Program-made: the position numbers and the translations under genes
Source of the DNA: Candidatus Niyogiibacteriota bacterium
Lineage (GTDB): Bacteria; Patescibacteriota; Minisyncoccia; HO2-45-28
Assembly (NCBI GenBank): GCA_016177385.1
Contig: JACOVJ010000083.1
Span: 1-6,813 of the forward strand
Direction: 5' to 3'
Length of the DNA stretch: 6,813 nt
Part shown: in pieces, positions 1-5,529 of the stretch
Numbering within the stretch: position 1 is the first letter of the stretch
Layout of the letters: every line of letters starts with the position of its first letter
The notes under the pieces: model-generated
The model's database searches: none
What the model was told of the DNA's origin: nothing
The model's input: the letters and a program-made list of their open reading frames with translations, nothing else

Positions 1-48
1 AAAAAATCGGCTGGCAAGGTTCTCGAAATCCTGTCATCAAAACATTGA
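1..48 (+). CDS. Possible 3' end of an upstream gene (partial)
   Basis: Frame 1 is open from the window edge to a TGA at 46-48 and would encode the 15-residue tail KKSAGKVLEILSSKH. The tail is plausible for the C-terminus of a soluble protein, but the stretch is too short to identify. Frame 3 is also open, to a TAA at 60-62, so the choice of frame is weak. If frame 1 is right, the stop codon lies inside the -35 box of the next gene's promoter. No terminator is visible between this tail and that promoter. Confidence 0.3.
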   Translation, partial: KKSAGKVLEILSSKH

Positions 49-73
49 CAATACGCATATAACATGATACATT
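45..73 (+). promoter_or_regulatory. Sigma70-type promoter of the secreted-protein gene
   Basis: A perfect -35 box TTGACA lies at 45-50. After a 17-nt spacer comes TACATT at 68-73, a 4/6 match to the -10 consensus, preceded by the extended -10 dinucleotide TG at 65-66. Transcription would start near 80, leaving a leader of about 55 nt before the ATG at 136. The leader contains a 7-bp inverted repeat (86-92 with 112-118) just ahead of the ribosome binding site. Confidence 0.6.
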
Positions 74-124
74 TCTTTTTTACGCTGAGTGGTCAGCGGG
101 AAAGTTCTTTTCCACTCAAAACGT

Positions 125-130
125 AGGGAG
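125..130 (+). promoter_or_regulatory. Shine-Dalgarno site AGGGAG
   Basis: AGGGAG sits 5 nt upstream of the ATG at 136. It fixes the start of the secreted-protein gene in the frame that begins with a signal peptide. It is one of three clear Shine-Dalgarno sites in the window, all upstream of position 1500. Confidence 0.75.
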
Positions 131-135
131 AAACG

Positions 136-771
136 ATGAAAACCATCCTGGTGTTCGCGGCTCTCATCGGAGGAGCATTCCTCAGGAGTTCGCCGGCGGG
201 CGCGAAAAATGACATGTGCTACAGTGACCCACCGGGCCCCTGCTTCAGCGTGACCGAGGCGGAGAACGACAAGGCGTATCGCGCGGTCGTTGACCATCTG
301 TTCGCCATCACGAACGGCGAAAACCCCGCCAAAGTCCTGCAGCCCCTGTTCATGGCGGTCGCTGAAGTGAACGCCCAACGCGGGCACGGCTACGATGTGC
401 TCAAGGAGATGGGCATCACTCGGTACAAACTCGCCGACGCCATCACCGCCTATTTCCACGCCAAAGTTTTGGATTCGGCGAATCCGCTCAAACCGTGGAG
501 TCAAGCCGAAGCCGGTAAATACGCATTCGAAATGGGAGAAACCTTCTTCCAGCTCCTCGCGTTCTACGACGAAACCGGCGACACCCCTCACGGCGTTTCG
601 AAGCGCCAGCCCGTCGAAGGCAAGGTTTTGAAAAATCTCGTTTACCCGGACTGGGGGAAAACCCCCGCCGCTCCTATCGGCCGGCCCGCCGAGGTCGCGC
701 CGCCGCAAGAGGTTTTGCCGCCGGGGCCGATTGCCCCCATCGACCCGTGTGCCATCACGAAGTGCCGTTAG
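136..771 (+). CDS. Secreted protein of unknown function with four cysteines and a proline-rich tail
   Basis: I do not recognise this 211-residue protein. Residues 1-23 look like a Sec signal peptide: Lys2, a hydrophobic stretch at 4-16, and an AGA cleavage motif ending at residue 23. There is no lipobox cysteine, so the mature protein should be released or held non-covalently at the surface. The mature N-terminus has Cys28 and Cys36 flanking a PPGP turn. Residues 40-160 look helical, with regular hydrophobic spacing. Residues 170-204 are rich in Pro and Ala and look like a flexible linker. The C-terminus ends in Cys205 and Cys210, so two disulfides are possible, with one cysteine pair at each end of the mature protein. 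The start is supported by AGGGAG at 125-130 and by a promoter at 45-73. The gene is monocistronic, with its own terminator at 786-819. Function cannot be inferred from context, because the neighbouring small genes point the other way. Confidence 0.85.
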   Translation: MKTILVFAALIGGAFLRSSPAGAKNDMCYSDPPGPCFSVTEAENDKAYRAVVDHLFAITNGENPAKVLQPLFMAVAEVNAQRGHGYDVLKEMGITRYKLADAITAYFHAKVLDSANPLKPWSQAEAGKYAFEMGETFFQLLAFYDETGDTPHGVSKRQPVEGKVLKNLVYPDWGKTPAAPIGRPAEVAPPQEVLPPGPIAPIDPCAITKCR

Positions 772-785
772 ATCTCGACCATCAC

Positions 786-819
786 CGCCGCGCTCCCGCA
801 AGGGAATGCGGCGATTTTT
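786..819 (+). terminator. Intrinsic terminator after the secreted-protein gene
   Basis: CGCCGC (786-791) pairs with GCGGCG (808-813). After a 2 x 2 internal mismatch, TCCC (794-797) pairs with GGGA (802-805), closing a GCAA tetraloop of the stable GNRA type. The stem is followed by A and then TTTTT (815-819). It begins 14 nt after the stop codon, which is the normal place for a Rho-independent terminator. Confidence 0.8.
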
Positions 820-823
820 AATC

Positions 824-876
824 AAAAAACCCCGAGGGTAGTCCTTTTCCGGTTCCTAAGGACTACCCTCGGGGTT
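824..876 (-). terminator. Strong distal terminator of the minus-strand gene pair (perfect 19-bp stem)
   Basis: AACCCCGAGGGTAGTCCTT (828-846) is the exact reverse complement of 858-876, with an 11-nt loop at 847-857. On the minus strand the stem runs into a T tract given by the A run at 824-829, so it terminates minus-strand transcripts. The plus-strand side after the stem (from 877) lacks an immediate U tract, so it is not a good terminator in that direction. A perfect 19-bp stem is long for an intrinsic terminator. It sits about 50 bp beyond a second minus-strand terminator (897-923), making a tandem arrangement. Confidence 0.8.
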
Positions 877-896
877 ACCCGTAACGATTTTTCAAC

Positions 897-923
897 AAAA
901 GGCCGCCCGGGTTAAGGGGCGGC
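897..923 (-). terminator. Proximal terminator of the minus-strand gene pair
   Basis: GCCGCCC (902-908) pairs with GGGCGGC (917-923) around an 8-nt loop. On the minus strand the stem is followed by TTTTGTTG. It begins 3 nt after the TGA stop (927-929) of the 91-residue gene. The T tract is short, which may be why a second, stronger hairpin follows at 824-876. Confidence 0.65.
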
Positions 924-926
924 GAT

Positions 927-1202
927 TCAGGCTGGCAGTGGCGGCGCAAGCCGCTTCTTCCAGTCGTTGTAAACGGCGAGCACTTTCGGCTGTGAATTCA
1001 CGATGCGGAGAACTTCTTCGGCTCTTTCCATTCCGGCCTTCCTTTGATCCTCCGGAATGAATTCATCCGGACATTGGCACAGATAGACGATGGTCGCCTC
1101 GAGAAAAAGCACTTTTTCGGACCCACTGAGTCCGCTCTTTACCAAAAAATCACCCATCTCCTGAAGCGAAACCTGCGCCCGAAGTTCTTCAAAATAATCC
1201 AT
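927..1202 (-). CDS. Small mildly acidic protein of unknown function
   Basis: I do not recognise this 91-residue protein. It has no signal peptide or membrane segment. The composition suggests a small helical cytoplasmic protein, with likely helices at about 2-22, 27-44 and 51-70, and a C-terminal helix containing Trp81. A Cys-x-Cys pair (Cys42, Cys44) lies mid-protein, too few ligands on its own for a typical zinc site. I count 15 acidic and 11 basic residues. The start is fixed by AAGGAG (1210-1215 on the plus strand) 7 nt before the ATG. The gene begins 30 nt after the stop of the upstream basic small gene, so the two are very likely one transcript. Two tandem terminators follow it. Confidence 0.8.
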   Translation of the reverse strand: MDYFEELRAQVSLQEMGDFLVKSGLSGSEKVLFLEATIVYLCQCPDEFIPEDQRKAGMERAEEVLRIVNSQPKVLAVYNDWKKRLAPPLPA

Positions 1203-1209
1203 GGCAGCT

Positions 1210-1215
1210 CTCCTT
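1210..1215 (-). promoter_or_regulatory. Shine-Dalgarno site AAGGAG of the 91-residue gene
   Basis: Read on the minus strand, AAGGAG lies 7 nt upstream of the ATG at 1202. It is a strong match to the anti-Shine-Dalgarno sequence. It supports independent translation of the second gene of the pair. Confidence 0.75.
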
Positions 1216-1232
1216 TTCGTTGCCTTTAAGGG

Positions 1233-1472
1233 TCATTGGAACGGTTTTTCCAGTACGTCGAACTCTTCATACGGACTCGACAACCAAAGTCCGACCCGAA
1301 CCTTCTGCCGTCGCCGGATGGGCTGGGCCGGAAGCTGTTGGATAAGGCCGCCGCGCGCCTTGTAAACCCGAATGGCCTTGCTTACTTCGTCGTGGGTCAC
1401 GGACGCCTTCTTCGGTCCCCGCTTCCCTTTCTTTTCGCGCTTCCGGCTTGGATTGAACGATGTCGTTTTCAT
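1233..1472 (-). CDS. Small highly basic protein, possible nucleic-acid binder
   Basis: The gene encodes 79 residues. Residues 10-22 form a Lys/Arg-rich tail (RKREKKGKRGPKK), and I count 20 basic against 7 acidic residues overall. A probable helix at 25-40 (VTHDEVSKAIRVYKAR) leads into GGLIQQLP (41-48), then a second basic patch, Arg53-Arg55. I recall a helix followed by GG-x-I-x-x-LP from various short uncharacterised bacterial proteins, but I cannot name a family. The charge pattern suggests binding to DNA, RNA or the ribosome; this is inference. The start is supported by AGGAGG (1478-1483) with a 5-nt spacer. It is the first gene of a two-gene minus-strand unit, with a promoter probably at 1507-1532. 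Confidence 0.75.
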   Translation of the reverse strand: MKTTSFNPSRKREKKGKRGPKKASVTHDEVSKAIRVYKARGGLIQQLPAQPIRRRQKVRVGLWLSSPYEEFDVLEKPFQ

Positions 1473-1477
1473 ACCCC

Positions 1478-1483
1478 CCTCCT
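1478..1483 (-). promoter_or_regulatory. Consensus Shine-Dalgarno site AGGAGG of the 79-residue gene
   Basis: On the minus strand AGGAGG is followed by GGGGT and then the ATG at 1472. It is the strongest ribosome binding site in the window. It implies a normal anti-Shine-Dalgarno sequence in the host's 16S rRNA, or in that of the donor if the pair was acquired. Confidence 0.8.
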
Positions 1484-1506
1484 GTCTCTTGAAAATCTGC
1501 TTTGAG

Positions 1507-1532
1507 CGTATACCAACTTATAAATTTGTCAA
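1507..1532 (-). promoter_or_regulatory. Candidate promoter of the minus-strand small gene pair
   Basis: On the minus strand a perfect TTGACA (1532-1527) is followed by TATACG (1512-1507), which is preceded by the extended -10 element TG plus one base (1515-1513). The spacer of 14 nt is shorter than the preferred 17, so either the extended -10 works largely alone or the true -10 is slightly different (TATAAG at 1522-1517 is too close to the -35). Transcription would begin near 1500, leaving a leader of about 28 nt containing AGGAGG. Confidence 0.45.
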
Positions 1533-1563
1533 TCCTGATGCTTTTTTCCGGGATTTTTAGGGG

Positions 1564-1592
1564 TTGATTTCTGCCTCAAAATCGGCTAAACT
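1564..1592 (+). promoter_or_regulatory. Candidate promoter of the MBL-gyrA cluster, placed for leaderless transcription
   Basis: TTGATT (1564-1569) matches the -35 box at 5 of the first 5 positions of TTGA plus T at the last-but-one mismatch, that is 4/6 overall. After a 17-nt spacer comes TAAACT (1587-1592), a 4/6 match to the -10 box. The -10 ends 6 nt before the A of the ATG at 1599, so the expected transcription start coincides with the start codon. No Shine-Dalgarno sequence exists upstream of this ATG, which fits a leaderless message. Each box alone is imperfect; the spacing is what makes the call credible. Confidence 0.45.
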
Positions 1593-1598
1593 GCCTTT

Positions 1599-2234
1599 AT
1601 GGTCATCACCTATTACGGCCTGTCGTGCTTCAAGGTGAGCTCGGGCGACTTCACCTTGGCGTTCGACCCTCCTTCGAGAAAATCGGCTCTCAAATCCCCC
1701 CGTTTCCAAGCGGACGTTGTTTTCATTTCCCATGACCACGACAACCATTCGGGCTACGATGTCATTTCGGAAAAAGACGGAAAAGCGCCTCTAAAACTCG
1801 AGGGTCCGGGCGAATACGAAACGCGCGGTATTTCCATGGAGGGCATCCCATCATGGCACGATGCGGATACTGGAAAAAAACACGGAGCGAACACCATTTA
1901 CACGGCGGAATTTGAAACTATCCGGCTTTGCCACTTCGGCGATTTTGGAGAAAAAGAACTCCGCACGGAAACGCAGGAAGCCATCGGCGCCGTGGATATT
2001 TTGTTTTTGCCCGTCGGAGGCGATACGGTCATGGATGCCGAAACTGCGGCCCAGATCGCCGCGCGGCTTGAGCCCCGCATCATCATTCCCATGCATTATG
2101 ACAAGCCGGCGCTCGACGCGTTTTTGAAAGAGCTCGGCGCCGAAGGGGCCGCGGACGACAAACTGACGATCAAAAAGAAAGACATGGCGGATGATAAAAC
2201 TGAGGTGCGCGTGCTCAAACCGAGCATCAGCTGA
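1599..2234 (+). CDS. Metallo-beta-lactamase-fold hydrolase (UPF0173/YtkL-like)
   Basis: This 211-residue protein has the compact single-domain MBL fold of the L-ascorbate-lactonase/UPF0173-like group, normally metal-dependent hydrolases of unknown substrate. The first strand pair is at 1-24 (VITYYGLSCFKV, then FDPP). The metal motif is at 45-50 (HDHDNH). Further features are GPGEYE (69-74), GIPSWHD (82-88), a CHFGD motif with His112 and Asp115, and a terminal PMHY with His166. The canonical motif is HxHxDH; here the Asp is replaced by Asn49 (codon AAC at 1743-1745), so activity or metal use may be altered. No signal peptide is present, so it should be cytoplasmic. I chose this ATG because VITYYG is the usual N-terminus of relatives that I recall. 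The start lacks a Shine-Dalgarno site. The gene ends 1 nt before a small membrane-protein gene and lies upstream of gyrA, an order I recall from Patescibacteria. The substrate is unknown. Confidence 0.88.
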   Translation: MVITYYGLSCFKVSSGDFTLAFDPPSRKSALKSPRFQADVVFISHDHDNHSGYDVISEKDGKAPLKLEGPGEYETRGISMEGIPSWHDADTGKKHGANTIYTAEFETIRLCHFGDFGEKELRTETQEAIGAVDILFLPVGGDTVMDAETAAQIAARLEPRIIIPMHYDKPALDAFLKELGAEGAADDKLTIKKKDMADDKTEVRVLKPSIS

Positions 2235-2235
2235 T

Positions 2236-2496
2236 ATGACGCTTCTTGATTCCATTGAGCGCCTGCAGCAAAAACCGCGGACCGTGCGCTTGCGGGTCCT
2301 TGCGATCTCGGTCGCTTCGATCATGGGGGTGATCCTTGTGGTATGGGCCGCGAATCTCAAAGCGACCCTGCATCCGAGCGAACAGACATTCGACGATTCC
2401 ATCCGCCCTTTTACGGTATTGGGCGATATTGTGCGTAACAACGTTGAAAGCGCCAAAAGCCAATTGAGCGGCCTTCCCAAAAAATTTCCTTTTTAA
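2236..2496 (+). CDS. Small single-pass membrane protein between MBL gene and gyrA
   Basis: The gene encodes 86 residues. A basic N-terminal segment (Lys13, Arg15, Arg18, Arg20) precedes one hydrophobic helix at about 21-41 (LAISVASIMGVILVVWAANL). By the positive-inside rule the first 20 residues should be cytoplasmic and the last 45 extracytoplasmic. No enzymatic motif is visible, and the hydrophilic tail looks helical or disordered. The start at 2236 is preferred over an in-frame ATG at 2191 because it sits 1 nt after the MBL stop codon (TGA at 2232-2234), suggesting translational coupling, and because the extra residues would overlap the MBL gene. No Shine-Dalgarno site is visible. A small membrane protein at this position recurs, as far as I recall, before gyrA in Patescibacteria. 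Function is unknown. Confidence 0.75.
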   Translation: MTLLDSIERLQQKPRTVRLRVLAISVASIMGVILVVWAANLKATLHPSEQTFDDSIRPFTVLGDIVRNNVESAKSQLSGLPKKFPF

Positions 2497-2505
2497 CTTT
2501 TATCT

Positions 2506-4962
2506 ATGGCAAAAACCGACGACGTTCCGAAACAACCGAATACCACGCCTCTGCGCGATATCGTGCAGGAAATGCGCGAGTCCTACCTCGACTATGCGAT
2601 GTCGGTCATTGTGGCGCGCGCATTGCCGGATGTGCGCGACGGGTTAAAACCGGTGCACCGCCGGATATTGTATGCGATGCACGAAATGGGACTTTCGTCG
2701 GGCGCCAAGCACCGCAAGTCCGCGGCCATTGTCGGAGAGGTGCTCGGCAAATACCATCCGCATGGCGACATTTCGGTCTACGATGCGCTCGTGCGCATGG
2801 CACAATCGTGGGCACTGCGCTACCCCTTGATCGACGGGCAGGGGAATTTCGGCAGTATCGACGGCGATTCGGCGGCGGCCATGCGCTACACCGAAGCGCG
2901 GATGACGTCCGTTGCATCGGAAGTTTTGCGCGACATCGAAAAAGAGACCGTGGATTTCGTTCCGAACTACGACGGAACCCAGAAGGAGCCCAAAGTCCTG
3001 CCATCGGCCATCCCCCAGCTCCTGCTCAACGGTTCCTTGGGGATCGCGGTCGGCATGGCGACCAATATCCCGCCGCATAATCTGACCGAGGTCGTGAATG
3101 CGACCGTTCATCTGATCGACCATCCCAAGGCGTCCGGTGAGGACCTTCTTGAGTTCGTCAAAGGTCCGGATTTTCCGACGGGTGGCCTTATTTTCAACAA
3201 AGCCGACATCCGCCAGGCCTACGCGACGGGCAGGGGCGGGATCGTGAACCGCGGGGAAGCGGAGATCGCCGAGCGGAAAAGCGGCCAATACCAGATCGTC
3301 ATCCATTCGGTCCCCTATCAGGTGAACAAGGCAGAGCTCATCATCAAGATCGCCGACCTCGTACGCGAAAAAAAGATCGAGGGCATCCGCGACATCCGCG
3401 ACGAATCCGACAAGGACGGCCTGCGCGTCGCCATTGACCTGAAAGCGGATGCGGTCGCGCAAAACGTATTGAATTCGCTCTACAAATACACGGACCTTGA
3501 GCGCGTCTATCACTTCAATATGTTGGCACTCGTGGACGGCATCCAGCCGCAGATCCTGTCGCTTAAAACCCTGCTTGAGAAATTCATCGAGCACCGAGAA
3601 ATCGTGGTCGAACGCCGAGCAACATTCGACTTGCGCCGCGCCGAGGAACGCGCCCATATTCTCGAAGGGCTCAAAAAGGCCATTGACCATATCGAGGCCG
3701 TCATCACAACCATCCGCGCGTCGGCCGACCGCGAAGCCGCGCATGCGAATTTGGTCAAAAAATTCGATTTCTCGGATAAGCAGGCGTCGGCCATTCTCGA
3801 CATGCGGCTTGCGACCCTCGCAAACCTTGAGCGTCAAAAGATCACGAACGAATTGAAGGAAAAGCAAAAACTCATCGAGGAATTAAAAGCGCTCCTGAAG
3901 GACCCCAAAAAGATCCTTGCCGTCATCAAGCAGGAATTAAAAGCGGTCTCGGACAAATTCGGCGACGAGCGCAAAACCAAGATCATGGCACATGCTGCCA
4001 AGACATTCTCGATGGAAGATCTGGTGCCCGAAGCCGAGACCGTTATGGTGCTCACCAAAGGCGGCTACGTGAAGCGCGTGAATCCCGAGGAATACCGGAT
4101 GCAAAAACGCGGCGGGCGGGGGCTCATCGGTACGGACATGAAAGAGGAGGACATGGTGACCGCTCTCTTGTCGGCGAATACCCACGACGATCTCCTGTTC
4201 TTCTCATCCATCGGAAAAGTGTACCAAACCAAAATGTACGAGGTTCCCGAAGGCAAGCGGACGGCGAAAGGGAAACCCATCGTGAATCTTCTGCCGATCA
4301 CGCAAAACGAAGCCATCACATCGGTGCTCGCAGTTCCCAAGAAAAAGAAAGGCGAGAAAATGTTTTTGGTGATGGTCACCCAGCGGGGTATAATAAAGAA
4401 GGTTGAGCCCGAACATTTCAAAGACGTCCGGCGCTCCGGCATCATCGCGTTACGATTGGGAAAGGGCGATGTGCTGGGCTGGGTGCGGCTCGTATCGCAA
4501 GGCGACCACGTGATCCTGACGACCCGCAAAGGCAAGGCGATCCGCTTCAAGGAATCGGACGCGCGCGCCATGGGGCGTACGGCCGCCGGCGTGCACGCAA
4601 TGCGCATTGCCAAGAGCGATACGATCGTGGGCGCGGATGTCGTGGACGCAAAAGAAAAGGACTCGACGCTTCTCGTGCTTTCCGAGAACGGGTACGGAAA
4701 GCGGACGAATATCAAGCAATACCGGATACAGAAACGCGGCGGGACCGGCATTAAAACCATCAATGTCACCCCCAAGACCGGCCCGTTGATGTCCGCCTGC
4801 ATCGTAACGCCGACCCACGAAGAATTGATCGCGATCTCGCGCAAGGGTCATGTGATCCGCACGCCCATGGCTTCGATCCCGATGCTGTCGCGCGCCACGC
4901 AGGGCGTGCGCATCATGCGGCTCGAATCCGGCGACGCGATCGCGTCCCTTGCCTGTCTCTAG
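2506..4962 (+). CDS. gyrA: DNA gyrase subunit A
   Basis: This 818-residue protein is the DNA-cleaving subunit of gyrase, which with GyrB introduces negative supercoils using ATP in the cytoplasm. The winged-helix/tower domain begins around residue 25 ([20 protein letters not shown]). Tyr128 in AAMRYTE is the catalytic tyrosine that forms the DNA-phosphotyrosine bond, with Arg127 beside it. Numbering is +6 from E. coli. Ile180 matches the intercalating Ile174, and Arg38, Lys48, His84 and His86 are conserved. The coiled-coil region is about 365-490. The C-terminal pinwheel (505-818) contains the GyrA box QKRGGRG at 533-539, which separates GyrA from ParC. A second partial box, QKRGGTG, is at 742-748. 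The position matching Ser83 is Ile89, while that matching Asp87 is Asp93. The protein stops right after the last blade, without the acidic tail seen in E. coli. The start lacks a Shine-Dalgarno site and lies 9 nt after the preceding gene. Confidence 0.98.
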   Translation: MAKTDDVPKQPNTTPLRDIVQEMRESYLDYAMSVIVARALPDVRDGLKPVHRRILYAMHEMGLSSGAKHRKSAAIVGEVLGKYHPHGDISVYDALVRMAQSWALRYPLIDGQGNFGSIDGDSAAAMRYTEARMTSVASEVLRDIEKETVDFVPNYDGTQKEPKVLPSAIPQLLLNGSLGIAVGMATNIPPHNLTEVVNATVHLIDHPKASGEDLLEFVKGPDFPTGGLIFNKADIRQAYATGRGGIVNRGEAEIAERKSGQYQIVIHSVPYQVNKAELIIKIADLVREKKIEGIRDIRDESDKDGLRVAIDLKADAVAQNVLNSLYKYTDLERVYHFNMLALVDGIQPQILSLKTLLEKFIEHREIVVERRATFDLRRAEERAHILEGLKKAIDHIEAVITTIRASADREAAHANLVKKFDFSDKQASAILDMRLATLANLERQKITNELKEKQKLIEELKALLKDPKKILAVIKQELKAVSDKFGDERKTKIMAHAAKTFSMEDLVPEAETVMVLTKGGYVKRVNPEEYRMQKRGGRGLIGTDMKEEDMVTALLSANTHDDLLFFSSIGKVYQTKMYEVPEGKRTAKGKPIVNLLPITQNEAITSVLAVPKKKKGEKMFLVMVTQRGIIKKVEPEHFKDVRRSGIIALRLGKGDVLGWVRLVSQGDHVILTTRKGKAIRFKESDARAMGRTAAGVHAMRIAKSDTIVGADVVDAKEKDSTLLVLSENGYGKRTNIKQYRIQKRGGTGIKTINVTPKTGPLMSACIVTPTHEELIAISRKGHVIRTPMASIPMLSRATQGVRIMRLESGDAIASLACL

Positions 4963-4986
4963 CGCCTTAAGATTAACAATCGAATC

Positions 4987-5514
4987 GTGGCATTTTTAAA
5001 CCCCGAAGGGGTCATTAAAGCGATCGGCATCGACGTCGGCATGACGATCGCGGATTTCGGTTCGGGTGCGGGTTTTTACACGATCCCCATGGCGCGCGCC
5101 GTGGGACCGACCGGTAAAGTGTACGCGCTCGATGTCCAGAAAAGCGCCCTTGAGGTCGTCAAATCCAAAGCAAAAGAAGCGCGCCTGCTGAATATCCACC
5201 CGATGTGGGCCGACCTCGACACCCTCGGCGGCTCGCACCTGGCGGACGGAAGCGCGCATGTCGCCCTCATCTCCAACATTCTTTTCCAAAGCGACCACAA
5301 AAAGGAACTCCTGCAGGAGGCGTTCCGGATCCTGGGTGCCAAAGGCCGCATCGCCGTCATCGATTGGGCGTTCTCGGCTCGCGGCGGCCCGGCGGCCGAC
5401 CGCGTCGTAAAACAAGAAGCGGCCGAGAAATTGCTCGAGGAGGCGGGATTTTCCAAAGTTCGGGAATTTTTTGCCGGAGACGCCCATTACGGCCTTTTGT
5501 ATCAAAAACCTTAA
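4987..5514 (+). CDS. Class I SAM-dependent methyltransferase (UbiE/Methyltransf_11-like)
   Basis: This 175-residue protein has a Rossmann-fold methyltransferase core. Motif I is ADFGSGAGFYT (22-32), with the DxGxGxG glycine loop that binds S-adenosylmethionine. Motif II is VYALDV (45-50), whose Asp49 should bind the ribose hydroxyls. Asp76-Leu77 fits the motif III position near the adenine. Residues 92-101 (VALISNILFQ) match the motif IV strand, and GRIAVIDW (120-127) the next strand. The end, HYGLLYQKP, gives the final strand. The length is short for the fold, with no added substrate domain, so the substrate cannot be named. The start is GTG at 4987, chosen because the FLNP opening is what I recall in Patescibacterial relatives and because no better start exists upstream. 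There is no Shine-Dalgarno site. It lies 24 nt after gyrA, with no terminator between them, so co-transcription is likely. Confidence 0.85.
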   Translation: MAFLNPEGVIKAIGIDVGMTIADFGSGAGFYTIPMARAVGPTGKVYALDVQKSALEVVKSKAKEARLLNIHPMWADLDTLGGSHLADGSAHVALISNILFQSDHKKELLQEAFRILGAKGRIAVIDWAFSARGGPAADRVVKQEAAEKLLEEAGFSKVREFFAGDAHYGLLYQKP

Positions 5515-5529
5515 TCCGCCGCCATTTCA

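Noticed and set aside
37..825. Minus-strand open frame of 262 codons opposite the secreted-protein gene
   Set aside because: It runs antisense to a gene with a signal peptide, Shine-Dalgarno site, promoter and terminator. Its product is Arg/Gly-rich low-quality sequence without a recognisable domain.
3..1688. The 10-mer AAAATCGGCT occurring three times (3-12, 1578-1587, 1679-1688)
   Set aside because: Two copies fall within possible or certain coding sequence, the flanks do not match, and the spacing is irregular. Chance in biased sequence is the simplest explanation.
2232..2234. Possible recoding of TGA as glycine or tryptophan, as in some Patescibacteria
   Set aside because: TGA ends the MBL frame at the expected family length, and a second in-frame TGA follows within a few codons. 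The minus-strand small genes also end sensibly at TGA.
2191..2235. Upstream in-frame ATG that would lengthen the small membrane protein by 15 residues
   Set aside because: It lies inside the MBL gene and would add an unrelated stretch with two cysteines. The ATG at 2236, 1 nt after the MBL stop, is a better coupled start.
2464..2505. Possible separate promoter just upstream of gyrA
   Set aside because: TTGAGC (2464-2469) has no -10-like hexamer at 16-18 nt. The AT-rich stretch before the ATG gives only poor matches, so co-transcription from upstream is more likely.
2644..3867. Minus-strand open frame of 407 codons inside gyrA
   Set aside because: Long antisense frames are expected in GC-rich genes. 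The plus strand encodes an unmistakable GyrA here, and the antisense product shows no known motif.
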